Below are positions 8,424-16,519 of a stretch of 26,028 nt of DNA, in pieces; the first letter of the stretch is position 1; each line of letters begins with the position of its first letter. The stretch is taken from contig JAAXHF010000211.1 in assembly GCA_012271025.1 (NCBI GenBank), positions 1-26,028 of the forward strand, read 5' to 3'. The DNA is from Deltaproteobacteria bacterium (GTDB taxonomy: Bacteria; Desulfobacterota_B; Binatia; Bin18). Position numbers and translations under genes: made by a program. The notes below the pieces were generated by a model. The model did no database searches. It worked only from the letters and a program-made list of their open reading frames with translations, and was not told the origin of the DNA.

Positions 8424-9073
8424 GTATTCGGATCAATCTTCTCGCCGATGTCGGCCAAGAGATCAGCCCTTCACACCGAACAGAGGGCGTCCTTGCCAGC
8501 GCGCTGCTTGTGGCAAGCCTGGGCACCTTTGGCTCAATGTACACCGCACAGTCGAGCCAAGCCCAGACTCTCATCACGCAGCAGGACCGTCTGGAAAGCG
8601 AGTTGGGTCCCCTGCGTGAGCATGCCGCGGCTCTCCTCAGCCACCAGCAAGAGCAAGCCCAGATGGAGGAGAAAATCAAGCTTATTCAGGATCTTATGTC
8701 CTCTCAAAGCCAGGCCAGGGCGGTGCGGATTCTGGACGATCTGAGCGTCCATACACCTGAATTTGCGTGGTTGACGGAGTTCGCCGAGCGCGCCGGCTCG
8801 GCCAGGCTTGAGGGGCGGGCGGTTGACAACCAGACGGTTGCCTCCTTCGCCCATAATCTGGCCCAGTCGGCCTACTTTGAGAACATTGAGATCCGCGAAA
8901 CGGTCCGGGAGCAGGTGCCGGCCGGCGCGCCGTCGCTCACCCGCTTTGTGATTGAGAGTGGGGTGACCGATGGGCGAAATACCTCGGCCGGGCTGGCAGC
9001 CGAGGCTGTTGAGCGGCAATTGACACAGGAAAAAGCCGATCAGCTGCGGGAGTTTATCGAACAGACACGCTGA
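8420..9073 (+). CDS. pilN: Type IV pilus inner-membrane protein PilN
   Basis: Single-pass inner-membrane protein whose short N-terminal tail contacts PilM and whose periplasmic part pairs with PilO. The N-terminus SIRINLLAD matches the conserved PilN signature (INLL) that inserts into PilM. A TM segment is at about residues 23-40, followed by a coiled-coil-like Gln/Glu-rich stretch (about 42-85) and the periplasmic ferredoxin-like domain. The C-terminal ~35 residues (from about Thr180) are a low-conservation tail. Length 217 aa is a little above typical. Position between pilM and pilO supports the call. Confidence 0.9.
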   Translation: MSIRINLLADVGQEISPSHRTEGVLASALLVASLGTFGSMYTAQSSQAQTLITQQDRLESELGPLREHAAALLSHQQEQAQMEEKIKLIQDLMSSQSQARAVRILDDLSVHTPEFAWLTEFAERAGSARLEGRAVDNQTVASFAHNLAQSAYFENIEIRETVREQVPAGAPSLTRFVIESGVTDGRNTSAGLAAEAVERQLTQEKADQLREFIEQTR

Positions 9074-9088
9074 GCGTGATGGGGCCAT

Positions 9089-9694
9089 ATGTTGGACGAT
9101 TTCTTTGATCTGCGCCTGCAAACCCGCCTCTTGGTGTACGGCCTAGCCGTTGCCCTGCTGGCCGGGGGGTACCTGTTTGGCGTCCATTTTCCGCAGGCAG
9201 ACCAGATCGTCCGTCACCACACGCAGCTCGCCGCCCTGCGGATCGAGCGGCACCGCCTCCAGACCCGGGTGGCCCAGGACGGGACAATCCGGGACAACGT
9301 CGCCGCCACCGAGCGTCGCTTCACCGAACTCAGAACCCGGCTGCCCGAACACACCCAGACCGCACAGCTGCTGCGTCAGGTTGCGGGCCTCGGCCAGGAC
9401 GCAGGCCTGGAGGTAGTCCTGTTTCGGCAGCAGCCCGAGGTCAAAAAAACCGTGTATGCCGAGATTCCTGTCGAGATGTCGGTCAGAGGCGGCTATCACC
9501 AGACTGCGATGTTCTTTGACCGGGTCAGGCAGCTCGACCGGATCGTGCATATCGGCAGCCTGAGCATGAAAAAACCGGATCGGGAGACGGCTGGGGCTGG
9601 CGGTCAGGTTGAAACGTCCTTTTTTGCCACAACCTATCGGCTGCTCAGTGAAGACGAACTGGCCGAGCAGGCCACCCATGAAGAGCGGGCATAA
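9089..9694 (+). CDS. pilO: Type IV pilus inner-membrane protein PilO
   Basis: Forms the PilN-PilO periplasmic heterodimer that aligns the pilus motor with the secretin. The 201-aa product has a short cytoplasmic N-terminus, one TM segment (about residues 14-31), a coiled coil (about 40-85) and a C-terminal domain with the PilO pattern VEMSVRGGYHQTAMFFDRVRQL around residues 130-151. It starts 15 bp after pilN; its end overlaps the open frame of pilP, though the chosen pilP start lies just beyond. Confidence 0.92.
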   Translation: MLDDFFDLRLQTRLLVYGLAVALLAGGYLFGVHFPQADQIVRHHTQLAALRIERHRLQTRVAQDGTIRDNVAATERRFTELRTRLPEHTQTAQLLRQVAGLGQDAGLEVVLFRQQPEVKKTVYAEIPVEMSVRGGYHQTAMFFDRVRQLDRIVHIGSLSMKKPDRETAGAGGQVETSFFATTYRLLSEDELAEQATHEERA

Positions 9695-9716
9695 GAAGGG
9701 GAAGGACAAAGTCGCC

Positions 9717-10223
9717 ATGTGTGTGTCTTGGACCGAACCTGCCGTCGCCTGGGGCGTTGCTTGCCTGGGCGCAACCCTTGCCATGCTGAGTTGCCCCGAC
9801 TGGGTGTGGGCGCAGGCGGAGCACCGACCGGCAGAACCCGCAAGTGCGCAGGACGCTTACGATCCAAGGGGCAAACGCGACCCGTTTTCTTCCCCTTTTT
9901 CGCAGCTGAGCGAGTCTCCAGAGCCGAGTGCCGAGCCCCACAGCCCGCTGCAAGGGGTTGAACTGGAGCAGATCCGGCTGGTTGGCATTGTCATGAATAC
10001 CGAACACGCCAGAGCCCTGGTCGAAGATCAGACCGGATTTTCCTACGTTGTAAGTCCGGGAACGCCGATTGGGCCACGGGGAGGCGTGGTGAAAACGATT
10101 GAACCGCGCCGCATCATTATCGAGGAGTACGAGGCCGATGTGTCCGGCAAGCCGCAGCGCACCCAACACGAACTCACACTGATGGCGGCCACGGCTGCCC
10201 CGGCCCAGGAGACACAGCGCTAG
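9717..10223 (+). CDS. pilP: Type IV pilus assembly protein PilP
   Basis: Periplasmic linker between PilNO and the secretin PilQ. ATG 9717 gives 168 aa and is chosen because it begins a hydrophobic export signal and has GGAAGGA upstream; an in-frame ATG at 9678 would overlap pilO and add 13 charged residues. The signal ends near LSC (Cys19), an imperfect lipobox, or near AQA for ordinary Sec cleavage. Typical PilP features follow: YDPRGKRDPF, LEQIRLVGIV and a small beta domain with GVVKTIEPRRIIIEE. Most PilP proteins are lipoproteins, so the imperfect lipobox is a point of doubt. Confidence 0.88.
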   Translation: MCVSWTEPAVAWGVACLGATLAMLSCPDWVWAQAEHRPAEPASAQDAYDPRGKRDPFSSPFSQLSESPEPSAEPHSPLQGVELEQIRLVGIVMNTEHARALVEDQTGFSYVVSPGTPIGPRGGVVKTIEPRRIIIEEYEADVSGKPQRTQHELTLMAATAAPAQETQR

Positions 10224-10250
10224 GCTGGCGGTGCCAGGGCGGCCACGGGT

Positions 10251-12362
10251 ATGACGATGCGACAGGGATGGATGATACAGGCGCCAAGGACAGCGCTCGG
10301 AGTCTGTCTGGCTTTCGGCTTGGGCGCGTGTGCGGCCCAGGTGCCCGGCCCGACGCCGGCTCCAGACCCCCAGGCTGCTGCCGTCCCCGCCATCACCGCG
10401 TCTGCCCGCCAGGTTGAACCGGCCGACCCGCTCCTGATCCAGGAAGTGCGCCTGACCGAAACGGCCGGACAGCGCCGCGTGCGGTTTCAATTTTCCCAAC
10501 CACCCCACGGCATCGATTATTTCCCCTTACGGGACCCGAGTCGTCTGGTGATTGATGTCCAAGGGCCGATTGCGTCCCTGCCCCAAGTCGAAACCTATAA
10601 TACGCTGGACCAGCTGGTCTCGGCCGTGCGGATCAGCATCTATCAGGGCCGCATCCGTCTGGTCATCGACATGGAGAGCGAAGAGGTTCCCCCCTTTTCG
10701 GTCGATCAGCGCGAGAGTGTGATCACGGCCTATCTCGGCCACAAGCAGGACGTGTCCGCCGCGCCCCAGACGTCGAACACCCAGGTGCTGATGGCTGCCG
10801 AACATGATACACCCGGAGCACCCGCCTCAGTGCGACAACAGCCCCAGACCTCCCAGCTGCCGGCCGATGTGGCGCCCGAATCCGGACAACGCAGCCCTGC
10901 CCCAATCGCTCGTGCCGAAGTCTCGGAGCCGGCCTATACCGGAACACAGGTCTCGCTCGACTTCAGAAACGCCGACATTCACGATGTCTTCCGTATCCTG
11001 GCCGATGTCAGCGGTTTCAATATCATTGCCACCGATGATGTGCAGGCGCGGGTGACCCTGAAGCTCGTTGAGGTGCCCTGGGATCAGGCGCTTGACGTGT
11101 TGTTGCAGGCCAACGGGCTGGAGAAGATACAGTCGGGCAATGTCGTCACGGTTTCTACCTCACAACGCCTGGAACAGGAACGCAGCGCGCGCTTGGCGGC
11201 CAAACAGGTGGAACAGCAGCTCGCCGATCTTGAGACGGTCTATCTGACGATCAATTATGTCAAAGCGACCGAGGTGGTCGAGCTGATCAGCCACGAAGCC
11301 GCCTCCGACGGGGGTGGGGTGGCGCTGATGTCCCCACGCGGCACAATTGCTGCGGATTCCACCTCAAACGTTCTCATTCTGCGCGATACGCCGGAGCATA
11401 TTGTTGCCGTTCAGGAGTTGATCAAAAACATCGATATCCAGACGCCCCAGGTCATTATCGAATCGTATATTGTCACCGCCAGCGAAAATCTGGCGCGCGA
11501 CCTCGGGATTCAGTGGGGCTCTCGTTATACGACCGGTCCGGCGAGCGGCAATCCCACCGGCGTCAATTTTCCGGGCACCCTTGGCGTGGGTGGGGTTGGG
11601 ACGCCCGGAACCGGAGGCGTACCGTTTATCGCCGATTTTCCGGCCGCACTCGGCGCGCCGGCGCTGGACCTGTTCCTGGGTTCGCTCGACGGTTCACAAG
11701 CCCTCAATCTGCGCCTCAGCGCGCTTGAAACGCAGGGCAAGGCCCGGGTCATTTCCCGCCCTCGGGTAGTGACGATCAACAACACCCCGGCCCAGATTCG
11801 GAATCGGCGCGAGGTCCGGGTTCCGATCATCTCCGGCAACACGGTGGTCGGCGGACCGGGGACGACCGGCGGGAGCGACGCATTTGAGGAGTTTGATGTG
11901 GGTATTACCCTCGAAGTCGTGCCCCAGATTTCTTCGGACGGGTATATCCTGCTGGAAATCAACGCCGAGAGCAGTGAGCTTGCCACCCCCAGCATTCCGG
12001 CCGGGGCGGGATTTCCTCAGATCCCGGATGTACTGACCCGGACGGCGAGTTCGAACATTTTGATCAAAGCCGGAGATACGTTTGTTTTGGGCGGCATTCT
12101 CCAGGATGACCTCAGACAGGACGAAACCGGGATTCCATACCTGCGCAATTTGCCCGGCTTTGGCTGGCTCTTCCGGGGCAAAAACCGGAGCAAAACCAAA
12201 GACGAACTGCTGGTCTTTACCACCCCGCGATTGACCGCTGGGGTGTCACCCGCCGGCCTGCCGACGGCTCAGCAGCTGTGGCAGAACCGTTCTCAGAGAC
12301 CGGACGCGACTGCTTCAGACAGGCTGCCGCCGGCCGCTGGAACGGCTGCGGAGGGAGTGTAG
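10251..12362 (+). CDS. pilQ: Type IV pilus secretin PilQ
   Basis: Outer-membrane ring through which the pilus passes. The 703-aa product has one AMIN domain (about residues 62-162, peptidoglycan association), a secretin/TonB short N-terminal domain (about 232-302), an N1 domain (about 328-398), and the secretin core (about 400-640) with VISRPRVVTINNTPAQI, the VPII beta-lip region and the C-terminal LRNLPGFGWLF motif. The signal peptide ends in LGAC, a good lipobox with Cys27, so the secretin itself may be lipidated. A Pro/Ala/Gln-rich linker (about 165-230) joins AMIN to the rest. It closes the pilMNOPQ set. Confidence 0.95.
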   Translation: MTMRQGWMIQAPRTALGVCLAFGLGACAAQVPGPTPAPDPQAAAVPAITASARQVEPADPLLIQEVRLTETAGQRRVRFQFSQPPHGIDYFPLRDPSRLVIDVQGPIASLPQVETYNTLDQLVSAVRISIYQGRIRLVIDMESEEVPPFSVDQRESVITAYLGHKQDVSAAPQTSNTQVLMAAEHDTPGAPASVRQQPQTSQLPADVAPESGQRSPAPIARAEVSEPAYTGTQVSLDFRNADIHDVFRILADVSGFNIIATDDVQARVTLKLVEVPWDQALDVLLQANGLEKIQSGNVVTVSTSQRLEQERSARLAAKQVEQQLADLETVYLTINYVKATEVVELISHEAASDGGGVALMSPRGTIAADSTSNVLILRDTPEHIVAVQELIKNIDIQTPQVIIESYIVTASENLARDLGIQWGSRYTTGPASGNPTGVNFPGTLGVGGVGTPGTGGVPFIADFPAALGAPALDLFLGSLDGSQALNLRLSALETQGKARVISRPRVVTINNTPAQIRNRREVRVPIISGNTVVGGPGTTGGSDAFEEFDVGITLEVVPQISSDGYILLEINAESSELATPSIPAGAGFPQIPDVLTRTASSNILIKAGDTFVLGGILQDDLRQDETGIPYLRNLPGFGWLFRGKNRSKTKDELLVFTTPRLTAGVSPAGLPTAQQLWQNRSQRPDATASDRLPPAAGTAAEGV

Positions 12363-12396
12363 CGGGAAGGAGGGCTGAGAGAAAGAAAGCGTGGCT

Positions 12397-12495
12397 GGGA
12401 CACTCGGAGGCTTGACTGTTAGTGGTGAGGGTGGAGCGGTGGAGTGGTGGAAGCGGGGGCAACACGCTTCTTAACTTCGAGCCTCCGAGTGTCCC
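12397..12495. repeat. Perfect 16-bp inverted repeat
   Basis: GGGACACTCGGAGGCT at 12397-12412 is exactly complementary in reverse to 12480-12495, with 67 bases between the arms. A 16-bp perfect match over this spacing is far beyond chance. It could be the ends of a small mobile element or the base of a long RNA stem. Confidence 0.85.
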
Positions 12496-12540
12496 TGTCA
12501 ATGTGGCGATTGGGTGGTTGTGGTTGTGGAATGACAGGGA
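12492..12540. repeat. 9-bp inverted repeat overlapping the previous one
   Basis: TCCCTGTCA (12492-12500) is mirrored by TGACAGGGA (12532-12540) around a 31-base T/G-rich loop. It shares bases 12492-12495 with the 16-bp repeat, so the two helices are mutually exclusive, as in alternative RNA folds. Confidence 0.55.
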
Positions 12541-12543
12541 TGA

Positions 12544-12596
12544 GATAGGGGTGAGGAGAGGGAAACTTTCCGTTGAGTGTTGCCCTCACCCCTATC
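12544..12596. repeat. Perfect 13-bp inverted repeat with nested GGAAA-C-TTTCC
   Basis: GATAGGGGTGAGG (12544-12556) pairs perfectly with CCTCACCCCTATC (12584-12596), leaving a 27-base loop. The loop itself contains the small dyad GGAAACTTTCC (12561-12571). The right arm is followed by AGAAAAATTG, with no T-run, so a classic intrinsic terminator is unlikely on the plus strand. A further small dyad, TTGCCT-CA-AGGCAA, lies at 12604-12617. Confidence 0.8.
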
Positions 12597-12764
12597 AGAA
12601 AAATTGCCTCAAGGCAAGGTTACGATACAGGTGCGCCTGTTCAACAATAAGAATAAGGAAAACACCAGTGTTGAGGGGTGTGGAGAGGTGGGACAGGACT
12701 CGGGTCAGGACGGTGTGCTGGCAAGGAATGGCGGTTGGGATTCCTGACCTGAGGGTCTGTCTGT

Positions 12765-13283
12765 ATGTCGGACAATATCATACTGACCGGCTTCATGGGG
12801 ACTGGCAAGACCCAGGTCGGCAGACGCCTGGCCAAGCGGCTGGGGTGGCGGTTTGTTGATACAGACCTCCTTATCGAACAGGAACTCGACACCTCTATCC
12901 GGCAGCTCTTTGCGGAAAAAGGAGAAGCCTATTTCCGTGAACAGGAACGACGGGTAATCGCCCGGGTGTGTCAAGCCCAGCGGTGCGTGATCGCCACCGG
13001 TGGTGGGGCAATTGTCGATCCGGCCAACGCCCAGCAGCTTCAAAACAGCGGTTTGCTGATATGCCTGACCGCGACGCCTGAGGTCATTCTCGCCCGAGTA
13101 CGGGGGAACACCGACCGTCCGCTCCTCCAGGCTGAAGATCCCCTGGCGACAATTCGGAGCCTGCTGGCACGTCGGTCTGATGCCTATGCCAGGGCACAGC
13201 TCACTATTGACACCTCACAGCAGAGTGTGGAACAGGTTGTTGCGGCCGTGCTGAACGCATATCGGGACTACGCCCGAGTCTAA
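12765..13283 (+). CDS. aroK: Shikimate kinase
   Basis: Phosphorylates shikimate in aromatic amino acid synthesis. The 172-aa product is of normal size and has Walker A GFMGTGKT (residues 9-16), the shikimate-binding DTD and R-containing segments (FVDTDLLIE, FREQERRVI), the GGGA loop (ATGGGAIV) and the lid RPLL. ATG 12765 has a GAGGG site about 11 bases upstream. It precedes aroB by 28 bp; the order pilQ-aroK-aroB is the same as in many gammaproteobacteria. Confidence 0.95.
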   Translation: MSDNIILTGFMGTGKTQVGRRLAKRLGWRFVDTDLLIEQELDTSIRQLFAEKGEAYFREQERRVIARVCQAQRCVIATGGGAIVDPANAQQLQNSGLLICLTATPEVILARVRGNTDRPLLQAEDPLATIRSLLARRSDAYARAQLTIDTSQQSVEQVVAAVLNAYRDYARV

Positions 13284-13311
13284 GACAGTCCGGCCGTCCA
13301 CACGTCTGCAT

Positions 13312-14391
13312 ATGAAGAGCATTACGGTTGATCTTGGCCAACGCTCCTACCCCATCGGGATTGGGTCCGGAGTCCTGGCCAATCTTGGTTCGCTGCTGAA
13401 CGAGCGCGGCCTGACTACCAGGCGCGTTGCGGTGGTGACGGATAGCAATGTCGCTCCGTATTACCGCCAGCCGCTGGTCACCGGCCTGAGCGAGGCCGGG
13501 TATGAGCCGTGGGTCATCGTGCTGCCGCCCGGTGAACAGCACAAGGACCTTGCGACGCTGTCCCTGGTGTATGACAAGCTGATTGAGGGACGGATTGAGC
13601 GTCGTTCTGCGCTGATCGCTCTGGGCGGGGGGGTGATTGGGGATCTGACCGGGCTTGCCGCCGCCACGTTTCAGCGCGGTGTCCCTTTTATTCAGGTGCC
13701 GACAACGCTGTTAGCCCAGATTGACGCCAGCGTAGGAGGAAAAACCGCAGTCAATCATCCGGCCGGCAAGAATTTGATCGGAGCCTTCTATCAGCCGCGT
13801 CTCGTCCTCATTGATGTTGACACGCTCACAACCCTGCCCCAGCGTGAGTTCGTGGCTGGCCTTGCGGAGGTGATCAAGTACGGAGCGATTCTGAGCCCGG
13901 ACCTGTTTGCCCTCCTGGAAGAGCAGCTCGACCGCCTGCTCGGCCTGGAGCCCGCGTTGTTGACCTCGATCATCAAGACCTGCTGTCAGCTCAAGGCGCA
14001 GGTCGTCGAGGCGGACGAGCAAGAGGCGGACTACCGGGCAATCCTGAACTTCGGCCATACGCTGGGCCACGCCGTTGAGAGCGCGACCGGCTATGGGCGG
14101 TTTTTGCACGGTGAGGCGGTCGCCATAGGCATGGCGTTCGCCGTCAAGCTGTCGCTGCAGCGTGGCGTGTGTGGAGCGGCAACCCGCGACCGTCTGGTGC
14201 GCCTGATCAAACGGGCCGGCTTACCGGTTGACATCCCGCCGGATATTGCCGAACAGCACCTCCGCGCCGCCATTCAGGCAGACAAGAAGGTCTCGGCCGG
14301 CAGCGTTAAATTCGTGTGTCTCGAACAGCTCGGAAAGACCCGCTTTGAGTTGCTGAGCGCCACCGACATCGTCCGTCACGTATCTCAGTGA
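13312..14391 (+). CDS. aroB: 3-dehydroquinate synthase
   Basis: Converts DAHP to 3-dehydroquinate, the second shikimate-pathway step, using NAD and a divalent metal. The 359-aa product has the NAD-binding ALGGGVIGDLTGLAA (residues 103-117), the substrate segment TTLLAQIDASVGGKTAVNH (131-149), and metal ligands expected in EVIKYG, NFGHTLGHAVE and HGEAVAIGM. All are intact. It follows aroK in the same direction and probably the same transcript. Confidence 0.96.
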   Translation: MKSITVDLGQRSYPIGIGSGVLANLGSLLNERGLTTRRVAVVTDSNVAPYYRQPLVTGLSEAGYEPWVIVLPPGEQHKDLATLSLVYDKLIEGRIERRSALIALGGGVIGDLTGLAAATFQRGVPFIQVPTTLLAQIDASVGGKTAVNHPAGKNLIGAFYQPRLVLIDVDTLTTLPQREFVAGLAEVIKYGAILSPDLFALLEEQLDRLLGLEPALLTSIIKTCCQLKAQVVEADEQEADYRAILNFGHTLGHAVESATGYGRFLHGEAVAIGMAFAVKLSLQRGVCGAATRDRLVRLIKRAGLPVDIPPDIAEQHLRAAIQADKKVSAGSVKFVCLEQLGKTRFELLSATDIVRHVSQ

Positions 14392-14495
14392 GCGTCCCCA
14401 TTCGTCATCCTCCTGGCCTGTGGCCGATGTTGATTACGGGAATGAGACGTTATACCCTGAGGTGGACTTCACGCTCAGGCCCCCACAGGTGTCGT

Positions 14496-15215
14496 ATGAA
14501 CGTATCGAAGCAGGCAGCAGTGTCTCATCTCTGTCTCGCCCTCGTGCTCTCGGGGTGCTCCTCAATGAGTACACAGAGTTCAACGCAGCCCCCCGGACCG
14601 CCACCGTCTTCAGCCCAGGCCCAACCGCCCGCCATCACCGAACCGGAACTCCAGGCCGGCTCCCAGGACGATCCATCGCTGACCCAGGGAGAGAACGTCG
14701 AGCGCATGGACCGGGCGCTGGCCCGTTCGCTCAATAAGTATGACGCCCGCCGGAATGCCCACAGCCAGGCCGGTGGGGGATCGCCCCCTGCCACCGCCGG
14801 CGGTGCGACCGATACAGTCCCAGGGGCCGCTGGGGGCGCTTTTCCTGAGCTGGGATCGGGCGGCTCAATCGCCTCTTCTGAGATATCGGGAACCGAGACG
14901 AATCCGCAGGTTCCCGCTGGGGCGCTTGGAGGCCCAACCCAGGTTTCCGACGTGACGGAGTTGAGCCCGGCCCTGGGGAGCCCGCCAGGCGGTGGCGAGC
15001 AAGAAACGCCGGACAGGACCGCCGGACGGGTGCCGATCGGACGGCGACCGGTTCTGGGCAGCGGCCAGCTCCCGGAAGACATTCCTGCGGCCGACAACGA
15101 CAGCGTCCTCGAGGCGCAGATCCGGGCGGCAGCCATGCAGGAACAGGATCCGCACATGCGGGAACGGTTATGGAACGAATACCGTCGCTACAAGGGGCTG
15201 CCGGTACAAGAATAG
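14496..15215 (+). CDS. Low-complexity lipoprotein, unknown function
   Basis: The frame opens at GTG 14388 overlapping the aroB stop, but ATG 14496 (AGG 7 bases upstream) places a clean lipoprotein signal at the N-terminus: a hydrophobic core then LSGC with Cys21. The 239-aa product is rich in Pro, Gly, Ala, Ser and Gln, and mostly disordered in appearance. A more ordered charged C-terminus follows (about residues 205-239, ending in RLWNEYRRYKGLPVQE). I recognise no domain. In gammaproteobacteria the place after aroB is often taken by damX, but no SPOR domain is visible here. It is 26 bp upstream of the next lipoprotein gene and heads the vWA/MotA-like cluster. An outer-membrane anchored linker is a guess. 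Confidence 0.75.
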   Translation: MNVSKQAAVSHLCLALVLSGCSSMSTQSSTQPPGPPPSSAQAQPPAITEPELQAGSQDDPSLTQGENVERMDRALARSLNKYDARRNAHSQAGGGSPPATAGGATDTVPGAAGGAFPELGSGGSIASSEISGTETNPQVPAGALGGPTQVSDVTELSPALGSPPGGGEQETPDRTAGRVPIGRRPVLGSGQLPEDIPAADNDSVLEAQIRAAAMQEQDPHMRERLWNEYRRYKGLPVQE

Positions 15216-15241
15216 GCGCGATTAGGTGTCAGGTGGAATTG

Positions 15242-16453
15242 GTGAAAACGTTTACCGTCTACTTGCTGTGTGTCGCCCTGACGCTTTCAGGCTGCGCCGC
15301 CAGCCCAGGATTGAGGCCGACTCACAGCGTCGGATTGCCCCCCTCGTCTGCCTCGGCTCAGGCTCCCGCCCCCCAGCCGATCAGTAACCACCCCAGACTG
15401 GACATCATTGTTCCAGTCTTTGATCCCGGCCTCTCCGAGGGTGCCGCCGAGGACGGGGTATGGCCGGAACTGCGACGGGCCGAGGCCAACCGCTTTGCCC
15501 ACAAACTGAAACTGGCGCTCGAAGAGACCGGCGCATTTGGGGCCGTCCGGGTCACCCCCGATACGACCGCAACCGGCGACCTGTACGTGATGGGCACAAT
15601 TCAGGAGTCGTCCGGCGAGGAAGTCACCATCGACCTGGAGGTCCGGGATATTTCCGGCGCCGACTGGTTTGACCAGTCCTTCAGCCATACGGTCGCCTCC
15701 AGTTTCCACACCAACATCCGCAACACGGGCAAGGACCCCTACGACCCGGTGTTCAGAAACGCCGCATATTACCTGGTCGAACAGCTCAACCAGCGGCAGG
15801 CCGCCTCCCTGGAACAGCTGAAAATGCTGACCGACCTCCGCTTTGGCGTCAGCCTCACCGAGGAAGCCTTCTCCGAACATCTCAAAATGGAAGCCGGTCA
15901 ATTCGCGCTGGCCAGTTATCCCAGCAGCGATGATCCCATGCTGCTGAGAACCAAGGCCATTCGTGTCCGCGACCAGCTTTTCGTCGATGATTTACAGGAC
16001 AACTACCGGGTGTTCAGCGATAAGATGGACGCCAGCTACCTGATCTGGCAGGAACACAGCTTGGCCGAACGTGAGGCGGAGAAACAGACCAAGCGGAAAG
16101 CCCTCATTCAGGGAGTCGCCGGCGCCCTGCTCGTCGGCCTCGGCATTGCCGGTATGGCTATGGCGCCCCAAGGCGGCCTCGGCACGGTCGCGACAACCGC
16201 GGGACTGGCCAGCGGCGTCGCCGGTGCGGTCATGCTCGGCAAAAGCTTTCAGACGAGCAAGGAGGCCAAAGTCCACCGCGATGCGCTCAACGAGCTTGGC
16301 GAGTCCATCGACGTTGAACTCGCTCCCCAGGTTGTTGCGTTTGAGCAAGACACCCAGAAGCTGACCGGGACGGCAAAAGAGCAGTTCGGTCAGTGGCGCG
16401 CCTTTCTCAAGAAAATGTACGAACAAGAGCAGACACCGGAGGTGGAACTCTAA
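15242..16453 (+). CDS. Envelope lipoprotein with C-terminal glycine-rich hydrophobic segment
   Basis: GTG 15242 is chosen because it has an AGGTGG site 5 bases upstream and gives a textbook lipoprotein signal (LSGC, Cys18); the frame is open further upstream, inside the previous gene. The 403-aa product has an N-terminal domain (about residues 45-180) with strand/helix alternation starting DIIVPVFDPG, a charged helical middle (about 190-285), and a Gly/Ala-rich hydrophobic hairpin-like segment (about 288-336) followed by a helical tail. The hydrophobic stretch might insert in a membrane, unusual for a lipoprotein. No named family is recognised. It is the second gene of the cluster, and its stop abuts a 16-bp hairpin. 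Confidence 0.75.
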   Translation: MKTFTVYLLCVALTLSGCAASPGLRPTHSVGLPPSSASAQAPAPQPISNHPRLDIIVPVFDPGLSEGAAEDGVWPELRRAEANRFAHKLKLALEETGAFGAVRVTPDTTATGDLYVMGTIQESSGEEVTIDLEVRDISGADWFDQSFSHTVASSFHTNIRNTGKDPYDPVFRNAAYYLVEQLNQRQAASLEQLKMLTDLRFGVSLTEEAFSEHLKMEAGQFALASYPSSDDPMLLRTKAIRVRDQLFVDDLQDNYRVFSDKMDASYLIWQEHSLAEREAEKQTKRKALIQGVAGALLVGLGIAGMAMAPQGGLGTVATTAGLASGVAGAVMLGKSFQTSKEAKVHRDALNELGESIDVELAPQVVAFEQDTQKLTGTAKEQFGQWRAFLKKMYEQEQTPEVEL

Positions 16454-16505
16454 CAAGGTGAACGATGATCTCTTCTCGATGAGATGGTCATCATCGTTCA
16501 CCTTG
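16454..16505. repeat. Perfect 16-bp inverted repeat between the lipoprotein and TPR genes
   Basis: CAAGGTGAACGATGAT (16454-16469) is perfectly complementary in reverse to 16490-16505, with a 20-base loop. It starts on the base after the TAA of the upstream gene and ends 4 bases before the GGAG ribosome binding site of the next. It could shield or expose that site, stabilise the upstream mRNA, or attenuate transcription. No T-run follows. Confidence 0.85.
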
Positions 16506-16519
16506 CCTGGAGCGCAGGA

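Larger units (their letters stand above)
12363..12764 (+). other. Gene-free, inverted-repeat-rich spacer between pilQ and aroK
   Basis: No convincing reading frame or strong promoter was found in these 402 bases. The stretch holds at least four separate inverted repeats (listed individually or below) and purine-rich runs such as the AGGGCTGAGAGAAAG area near 12371. A small ACAGG-UGCG-CCUGU hairpin is also present at 12627-12640. It could be a pilQ 3' UTR, a structured leader for aroK, a small RNA or a decayed miniature mobile element. The sequence alone does not decide. Confidence 0.6.

Noticed and set aside
12544..12610. Intrinsic terminator for pilQ
   Set aside because: The stem is strong but the loop is 27 bases and no T-run follows; called a repeat instead.
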